DNA of 64,000 nucleotides from Deltaproteobacteria bacterium (lineage in GTDB: Bacteria > Bdellovibrionota > FAC87 > UBA2466), in contig OMIX01000064.1 in assembly GCA_900299195.1 (NCBI GenBank), positions 32,109 through 96,108 of the forward strand, read 5' to 3'. The translations under genes and the position numbers were made by a program. Below, piece after piece: positions 58,338 to 64,000 of the stretch (the first letter of the stretch is position 1; every line of letters starts with the position of its first letter). Below the pieces are notes generated by a model. That model made no database searches. It worked only from the letters and a program-made list of their open reading frames with translations, and was not told where the DNA came from.

Positions 58338-60407
58338 ATGAATAAATTGCGCCAGGCTATGGGCATGCTCTTTTATCGCCCAAGCAAAGACACATCAGAA
58401 GCTTTTGTACACGACCGAACCGTGAGAGAAATTAAGGGTAGTCTCTATACCCTATTAGCTATTTTTCTTTTAGTGGCCCTCACCTCTTATATCCCTCTAG
58501 ACACTTTTAACATACTTAATGGCAGAATTGACCACATCAACAACATGGGTGGAGTCGTCGGAGCCATTCTAAGTGAAGTGTTTTTAGGTACCTTGGGCGT
58601 CATGGGCTATTGCAGTATTATTCTGGCCGCTTGGTTTTCACTCTTAGCTTTCCGTGGTGAATCGATTAAATCGCATTGGTTATCCATGTTGGGATTTATC
58701 ATCTCAAGCATTCTAGGTTCTTTGGGGTGCCGACTTATTTGGGGTCTTAAAGTGGCTGAAGTGAGCCTTCTCCAAGGAGGAATCGTAGGTCGCTACGTCG
58801 GAACTGGTTTGGAAGGCCTTTTTAATACGACAGGAGCTCTCATCTTAGTCGGAGGAGCTTTTGTGATTACCCTGATTTTTACAGCTCATCTATCCATGCT
58901 AGGTTTCACTCGACAGATTTTCGGTGAAGCGGAAGAAGTAGAGAAAAAACCGGAACCCAAATCGGAAAAAAATCCCACTTTATCAGTAAAATCCCAAGCC
59001 GCTGAGCCTTTAGAAAATGCTGTTGTCTCTATTAAGAAGCCCAGCAAATCTAAAAAAGGCCGTTCCAAGAAAAGTGAAAGTGAAGAGACTGACTCTTCTT
59101 TACCCCAAACTACTGAATTGGAAAACCAAGCAAACGAAGCCGAACCGTCAGCCTCTTCAGCCTCAAGTGACAGCCAAAAGATTTTCACTTACTCAGAACT
59201 CGTTCCCTTCCAAGGAGCTTACTCTCTTCCTTCTACTCGGTTACTGAAATCCCCCACCAACAACCCAAGAAAAATGAACAAAGGGGAATTAAAAGAGAAC
59301 ATTCAAAAACTTTGCGAACACTTGCTCTCTTTTCAAATTACCGGAGAAATCACATCGGTTTCTCAGGGACCTGTGCTTACCACTTATGAATACAAACCTA
59401 GTGCGGGTATTAAGTTAAGTAAAATTGCAGCTCTCCAGGAAGATCTCGGAGTTGTTCTTGGAACACGTGAGTTAAGAATAGTAGCTCCCATTCCCGGAAA
59501 AACGGTAGTCGGAATTGAAGTTCCACGACCGCAAGCTGAAACCATTGCACTTAAAGATTGTCTAAATGAAAAGGATTTCGCCGATAAAAAGCTTCGAATT
59601 CCAGTCGCTTTGGGAAGGCAAACCGATGGAAAAGCCGTTTTTGCAGATCTCGTTTCGATGCCTCATTTACTGGTCGCAGGGGCCACGGGATCCGGAAAAT
59701 CTGTTTTTATTAACTCTCTTATCATGAGTTTCCTTTTTAGAATGTCTCCACAACAACTTCGTTTGATTTTAGTGGATCCTAAGATGCTAGAGTTGAATGT
59801 CTTTGATGGACTGCCTCACTTAATCACCAATGTGATTACTGACAATAAGATTGCTTTCAATGCTCTTAACTGGGCTGTTTGGGAAATGGATCGACGATAT
59901 AACCTAATGGCTAAGACAGGTTCAAAAAACATTGACTCATTTAATGAAAAACAAAAATCCTCAGCGGACAAATTGCCGTTTATCGTGGTAGTCGTAGATG
60001 AATTAGCCGACCTGATGATGTCAGGTGGAGAAATGGTAGAAATAGCTATTACCCGATTAGCTCAAAAAGCAAGAGCTGCAGGAATTCATTTAGTCATTGC
60101 CACCCAAAGACCTTCGACCGATGTGATTACAGGTCTCATTAAAGCTAATATTCCCTCTCGTCTTTCTTTTAAGGTTCCTTCGGGAATTGACTCAAGAACT
60201 GTATTAGACACTTCAGGCGCTGAAGAACTGATTGGTCGAGGGGATAGTTTAATGATCCAACCTGCAGTTCCTTTAAGAAGATTACACGGGACATTCGTAA
60301 CTGAAGAAGAATTAAAACGAACAGTTAAGTTTTGCATCGATGGAAAAGATCATTCCGCAAACTATATCGATTTCTCCGGGATAGACCCTGAGCAGGAAGA
60401 GAAATAA
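58338..60407 (+). CDS. ftsK: FtsK/SpoIIIE DNA translocase lacking a recognisable C-terminal gamma domain
   Basis: Four N-terminal TM segments, acidic/basic linker, motor GATGSGKSVFINSLIMSFLF, VVVVDELADLMM, ATQRPSTDVITGLIKANIPSRLSFKVPSGIDSRTVLD; stop after YIDFSGIDPEQEEK; start ATG 58338 with GAGGAA RBS. Confidence 0.95.
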   Translation: MNKLRQAMGMLFYRPSKDTSEAFVHDRTVREIKGSLYTLLAIFLLVALTSYIPLDTFNILNGRIDHINNMGGVVGAILSEVFLGTLGVMGYCSIILAAWFSLLAFRGESIKSHWLSMLGFIISSILGSLGCRLIWGLKVAEVSLLQGGIVGRYVGTGLEGLFNTTGALILVGGAFVITLIFTAHLSMLGFTRQIFGEAEEVEKKPEPKSEKNPTLSVKSQAAEPLENAVVSIKKPSKSKKGRSKKSESEETDSSLPQTTELENQANEAEPSASSASSDSQKIFTYSELVPFQGAYSLPSTRLLKSPTNNPRKMNKGELKENIQKLCEHLLSFQITGEITSVSQGPVLTTYEYKPSAGIKLSKIAALQEDLGVVLGTRELRIVAPIPGKTVVGIEVPRPQAETIALKDCLNEKDFADKKLRIPVALGRQTDGKAVFADLVSMPHLLVAGATGSGKSVFINSLIMSFLFRMSPQQLRLILVDPKMLELNVFDGLPHLITNVITDNKIAFNALNWAVWEMDRRYNLMAKTGSKNIDSFNEKQKSSADKLPFIVVVVDELADLMMSGGEMVEIAITRLAQKARAAGIHLVIATQRPSTDVITGLIKANIPSRLSFKVPSGIDSRTVLDTSGAEELIGRGDSLMIQPAVPLRRLHGTFVTEEELKRTVKFCIDGKDHSANYIDFSGIDPEQEEK

Positions 60408-60413
60408 CCACCC

Positions 60414-61178
60414 CTAATTCCAATACGGCCCCTTACCTTCTTCTGAGTTATTTTCATTCACTATAAGAGTGAATTGTCGTTTGAGTTTTTCTCTGTCTTG
60501 GTCTTTTTTGGATTGTCCCGAGCCCGGGCCCTTGGGACGCAGATATTTCAAATAGAGATAGACTGCCCCCACAAACATTCCTCCCAAATGAGCGAAGTGG
60601 GCCACATTATCTTGCGCTGTAGCTTCTACTCCGGTGATAAGCTCCACCAGAGCCATGACAAGAACAAAATATTTCGCTTTCATGGGAAAAACAAAAAACA
60701 CTAAGAAATATCTCTCTCCGAAAAAGATACCATAGGCTGCGAGGATTCCGTAGATTGCACCGCTAGCACCAATGATAGGATGACTGAGTCGACTCACATC
60801 TGAGAAAAGTAAGTTAACCCCATAATTAAACAATCCAGCCCCAATGCCACACATTAAAAAATAAAACAGAAATTGTTTGCGCCCCAATTTAGCTTCAATT
60901 TCAGATCCGAAATACCAAAGAATGAGCATGTTCAAAAGCAAATGGAGTGGGTGCCCATGCATAAAGATGTAGGTCACAAATTGCCATGCCCAACCCTTTT
61001 CTTTGACCAAAGCCGGAACCAAGCCAAAAATTTCTTTTAAATAAAGATCATGAAATTGAAAGCCTAAGTGAGTCGCCACAAAGTCGATAAAGTAAACTGC
61101 AACACAAGTCACAATAATATTTCGAGTGACTAAAGTTAATGGCGGAACCGGACTGAGTTGATCGTAGCGTGAGTTCAT
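60414..61178 (-). CDS. Rhomboid family intramembrane serine protease
   Basis: HGHPLHLLLNMLILWYFGSEIE; IGASGAIYGILAAYG; HFAHLGGMFVG. Confidence 0.95.
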   Translation of the reverse strand: MNSRYDQLSPVPPLTLVTRNIIVTCVAVYFIDFVATHLGFQFHDLYLKEIFGLVPALVKEKGWAWQFVTYIFMHGHPLHLLLNMLILWYFGSEIEAKLGRKQFLFYFLMCGIGAGLFNYGVNLLFSDVSRLSHPIIGASGAIYGILAAYGIFFGERYFLVFFVFPMKAKYFVLVMALVELITGVEATAQDNVAHFAHLGGMFVGAVYLYLKYLRPKGPGSGQSKKDQDREKLKRQFTLIVNENNSEEGKGPYWN

Positions 61179-61190
61179 AATGTTATCTTA

Positions 61191-61601
61191 TCAAGTTGTG
61201 ATTTCTTCTAATTCAACCAAAACTCCCCCCATACTTTTGGGGTGAATGAAAAGAGCTTTGCCTCGAGCCGCTTTTCTTATGCCGGGAGGCAAAATTTCAA
61301 AACCGTTCTGATTTAAAAGGGCCTGCCACTTTTCGATTTGAGTGACTTCAAAGCTAACATGGTGAATTCCACCCTCGGGGCGCTTAAGTAAAAACTTGGA
61401 GATAGGGGAGTCGGGTACCGTTGGCTCCAAAAGTTCAAGTCGAAAGTGATGTGAAACATCAACGGGTAACATGGCAGCCCTCACCTTTTCCGTTGGAACC
61501 TCATGATGTTCTGTAATCTGAAGAGATAAAACTTTGAGTTTTTCTGCAATTTTCTCAATCGCAGGACAAGCAATGGCGATGTGTGACAACTCTAATTTCA
61601 T
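61191..61601 (-). CDS. mce: Methylmalonyl-CoA epimerase-like VOC/glyoxalase protein
   Basis: LSHIAIACPAIEKIAEKLKVL...LELLEPTVPDSPISKFLLKRPEGGIHHVSFEV...LFIHPKSMGGVLVEL. Confidence 0.9.
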   Translation of the reverse strand: MKLELSHIAIACPAIEKIAEKLKVLSLQITEHHEVPTEKVRAAMLPVDVSHHFRLELLEPTVPDSPISKFLLKRPEGGIHHVSFEVTQIEKWQALLNQNGFEILPPGIRKAARGKALFIHPKSMGGVLVELEEITT

Positions 61602-61646
61602 GAATGACTTTCTTGGAATTAAGAAACCAGGATATTGATACCTATT

Positions 61647-62147
61647 TCAATCTTCTCGCTCAATTCCACTGGGATTTCTCATTTGTTCTTCGATAAGTGA
61701 ATTAGGAGCATTCCTTAACGGTATGCTCTGTTTCTTTTCAACCTCATCGTACCCCTCTTGAATTCCTTTTTTAACATTAGCTAAGTCTTTTTGGTAACAC
61801 TCTTGGTATTTTTTGTAATTCTGATTTCTTAGTGGTTCGCATTTATCGAGCGCTCTTTGACGATTTTCCGTGTTGTATTGAGGGTCCTCAGCGTAGGCCC
61901 TTCCTTTCGGCGAATTCACTTCTTTAGGTCCCTGAGGCGTCGGTTTAAAAAAATCCCCATCAAAAATCTGTATGGTATTAGGGTTGAGCCGGTTAAAACC
62001 CTGATTAGGAGTATTGGGGGCTCCTGGAGCCGGAACCACAGGAACAGCCGGGGCAACAGCAGGAGGGTTCTGAGAGCTGGGCTCTCCACCCGCTTCGGAA
62101 AATGCCTCGGAACTGAGCAGAGCTGTTAAAAGCAACAAATAGAACAT
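61647..62147 (-). CDS. Hypothetical exported proline-rich protein
   Basis: Probable start 62147 (MFYLLLLTALLSSEAFS signal) behind GGAGAAAGG; P/N-rich linker; alternative starts to 62225. Confidence 0.55.
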   Translation of the reverse strand: MFYLLLLTALLSSEAFSEAGGEPSSQNPPAVAPAVPVVPAPGAPNTPNQGFNRLNPNTIQIFDGDFFKPTPQGPKEVNSPKGRAYAEDPQYNTENRQRALDKCEPLRNQNYKKYQECYQKDLANVKKGIQEGYDEVEKKQSIPLRNAPNSLIEEQMRNPSGIERED

Positions 62148-62234
62148 TAAGTTTGTGCCTTTCTCCATTTGACTTAAAAACCGTGACAGTCCCTTCATTT
62201 TATCTGATTGAGACCACCGCATCAATATCCTCCG

Positions 62235-62264
62235 TTGCCAATCTCACTTCAGGCTCGTACCATA
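62235..62264 (+). promoter_or_regulatory. Promoter of the ferritin-like gene
   Basis: TTGCCA (62235-62240), 17-nt spacer, TACCAT (62258-62263), followed immediately by a dyad. Confidence 0.45.
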
Positions 62265-62265
62265 G

Positions 62266-62282
62266 TGTCAAACTTTTAGACA
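62266..62282. promoter_or_regulatory. Putative operator TGTCAAACTTTTAGACA
   Basis: 17-nt near-palindrome at the expected transcription start; related copies at 62749-62765 and 22378-22394. Confidence 0.5.
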
Positions 62283-62298
62283 CAAGGAGAAAAGTGCG

Positions 62299-62745
62299 AT
62301 GGCCAAAGGTAAACCCAGTAAAAACTCTTCCAATGAAATTATTGATGCTTTAGACCAAATTTTAGAAGCTGAACTTTCAGGGGTCGTCAGATATCTGCAT
62401 TACAGTTTTATGATCTTTGGACCTAATCGAATTCCCATCACTAAGTGGTTTCGAGACCACGCTATGGAAGGCATTCAACACGCTGTCACTATCGGTGAAA
62501 AGATCACCGCTTTAGGCGGTCATCCCTCGGTCAAAGTGAAGCCAGTGCCCGAGACGAACAAACACAATGTGATGGAAATTTTAAAAGAGAGTCTAGAGTT
62601 TGAACATGAAGGGGTAAGACTTTATCACGAACTTCTTAGCAAAATTGAAGGTGACGTTGCCTTAGAGGAAATGGTTCGCGGACTCATCCTCGATGAAACC
62701 ACCCACATTGAAGAAGTTGAAAAAATGACACGATCTTTAAAATAA
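62299..62745 (+). CDS. Ferritin-like/bacterioferritin family protein
   Basis: LDQILEAELSGVVRYLHYSFMIFG...FRDHAMEGIQHAVTIGEKITALGG...LEFEHEGVRLYHELL...ILDETTHIEEVEKM: E and ExxH pattern of ferritin-like diiron fold. Confidence 0.88.
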   Translation: MAKGKPSKNSSNEIIDALDQILEAELSGVVRYLHYSFMIFGPNRIPITKWFRDHAMEGIQHAVTIGEKITALGGHPSVKVKPVPETNKHNVMEILKESLEFEHEGVRLYHELLSKIEGDVALEEMVRGLILDETTHIEEVEKMTRSLK

Positions 62746-62780
62746 GATTGTCTAAAAGTTAGACACTTTAAAAGATTCGA

Positions 62781-62810
62781 GAAGTGCCCCATTTAGGGGC
62801 ACTTCTTTTA
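62781..62810 (+). terminator. Rho-independent terminator of ferritin-like gene
   Basis: GAAGTGCCCC-ATTTA-GGGGCACTTC-TTTTA, perfect 10-bp stem. Confidence 0.9.
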
Positions 62811-62949
62811 TGACCGACTAAAATTGTCACTCATCCCCACCAGTTTACTGAACTTAGCTTAACCCTTGCTTGGCTTTAAATTTGCTCAGATCCGTACAGA
62901 ATAACTCCATCGCCCGGGAGTTTATGGCCTTAACTAAGGGAGTTTTGGA

Positions 62950-63639
62950 ATGCCAAGAAAAAAGAATACGGAATCAACTCCAACATTAACTATCGGTTCC
63001 GAAGACACCCAAGTGATCAACTCTGCTGATTTGGAAGCCACTGAAGCAGAATTACTCAGTGATACCGAAAGAACGGAAACTCAAGTCCCCGAAAAGGAAC
63101 CTTCACAAGAGGTTGAAGTAGAAGCCTCTTCAACCACAGAAGTTGAAGCCAAACCCAAACGTCAAAGACGCTCTAGAAAAAATCCGAGTGCACAAGACAT
63201 CGTAGCCTCCGAGGCCCACAGTTCTTCTCTGGATCTTTCTAAAGACGTTACTTTAGCTAAAGAGTCTATAGAATTAACAATGAATTCCATGGTGGCTCAA
63301 TTTACCAAAATTAAAGAATTAACCTCTGGAGTGAATACTCAACTTGAAAAGATGAACGCCCTTATCAAAGAGATGTCACCCACACAGAATCCAAATCTTG
63401 AAGAATTGGTAAAACCTCAAAGCAATACTCAGTTTATTACTAAGTTTGCCACAGCGGCCAGTTTAGTTGCGATGTTGCTTTCTATTTTGAGTATGTCGAT
63501 GTCACAATCGGCTCGACAAACCCTCCTCTCCGCTTCTATCGCCCCTAAAGAAAACAGTTCGGCGTTGAACTCTACTTCCTCGCAGGAGCTAGCCTTCAGC
63601 AACAAAGAAATTCCATCTAAGAAGAAGCTAAAAAAATAA
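62950..63639 (+). CDS. Hypothetical protein: acidic N-terminus, basic KPKRQRRSRK patch, coiled coil, TM helix
   Basis: ORF with low-complexity E/T/S N-terminal half and FITKFATAASLVAMLLSILSM hydrophobic segment. Confidence 0.65.
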   Translation: MPRKKNTESTPTLTIGSEDTQVINSADLEATEAELLSDTERTETQVPEKEPSQEVEVEASSTTEVEAKPKRQRRSRKNPSAQDIVASEAHSSSLDLSKDVTLAKESIELTMNSMVAQFTKIKELTSGVNTQLEKMNALIKEMSPTQNPNLEELVKPQSNTQFITKFATAASLVAMLLSILSMSMSQSARQTLLSASIAPKENSSALNSTSSQELAFSNKEIPSKKKLKK

Positions 63640-63677
63640 GCCGTTGAGTTTCTTTTCTGGGTAAGACAAGATGAGCT

Positions 63678-64000
63678 ATGACTCTAAGAAGGCATTCCGC
63701 ATCTTCGGTTGAAACAGAACTGAAATACTCCCTTTCAAAAGAGGAGTATTTAAAATTAAAAAAATATCTCAAGATTTTTTCTATCCACAAAAAACAACAA
63801 ACCAATTTTTATTTCGATACTCCCCAACTCAACTTAAAAAAAAATAAAATCGGCCTACGGATCCGAATCGAAGATTCTCACCAAGCTACTCTCACCATGA
63901 AACTACCTGCAAAAAAAATCAAATCCTCCATGGCTGGTTTAAAAGTGAGAATCGAAATTGAAACCCCGGTCAAAATGACTACCGCAAGAACGCTTATCAA
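63678..64000 (+). CDS. CYTH domain protein, partial (runs off right edge)
   Basis: MTLRRHSASSVETELKYSLSKEEYLKLKKYLKIFSIHKKQQTNFYFDTPQLNLKKNKIGLRIRIEDSHQATLTMKLP...VRIEIET; ExELK and IRIE motifs. Not in ORF track because open at the edge. Confidence 0.8.
   Translation, partial: MTLRRHSASSVETELKYSLSKEEYLKLKKYLKIFSIHKKQQTNFYFDTPQLNLKKNKIGLRIRIEDSHQATLTMKLPAKKIKSSMAGLKVRIEIETPVKMTTARTLI

Noticed and set aside
1-64000. CRISPR array, tRNA/rRNA, prophage, toxin-antitoxin or restriction/defence island
   Set aside because: No regularly spaced repeats, no tRNA cloverleaf or rRNA segments, no integrase, phage or nuclease-type genes recognised on either strand

Overview
The window is a compact, gene-dense bacterial chromosome segment. 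Gene content (pilMNOPQ, FHA-GGDEF cyclase, mitochondrial-type aconitase, KhpA, Lon, ResB/CcsA) suggests a Bdellovibrionota or deltaproteobacterial-grade organism; this is inference only. I recognise about 50 protein genes. They include a type IV pilus operon cut by the left edge (pilQ is missing from the ORF track), ssb, hemW, an M16 peptidase, ResB/CcsA, YgfZ-DUF971-Mrp, a Ser/Thr kinase, lysA, a NitT/TauT-like ABC transporter, a surface-glycan cluster, murI, lon, an aconitase/ABC exporter/M48 operon, sdhCAB, khpA, ftsK, a rhomboid protease, a ferritin-like protein and a CYTH protein cut by the right edge. I saw no rRNA, tRNA, CRISPR array, prophage or intact transposon. The most interesting non-routine signals are: (1) an unannotated 48-aa ORF (38720-38866), 54% Lys+Arg with no acidic residues, with its own promoter, RBS and terminator; (2) a candidate structured RNA with a long-range pseudoknot and terminator on the minus strand (about 21738-21960); (3) two hairpin elements with a shared GGGGTCA loop but different stems, each between convergent genes (18146-18288 and 52351-52389); (4) a 17-nt dyad TGTCWAA-N3-TTAGACA at three sites, two flanking the ferritin-like gene; (5) an FtsK ORF that ends after the motor domain with no gamma domain; (6) an FHA-GGDEF cyclase resembling Bdellovibrio DgcB. 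All of these come from reading by eye; no search or folding program was run.
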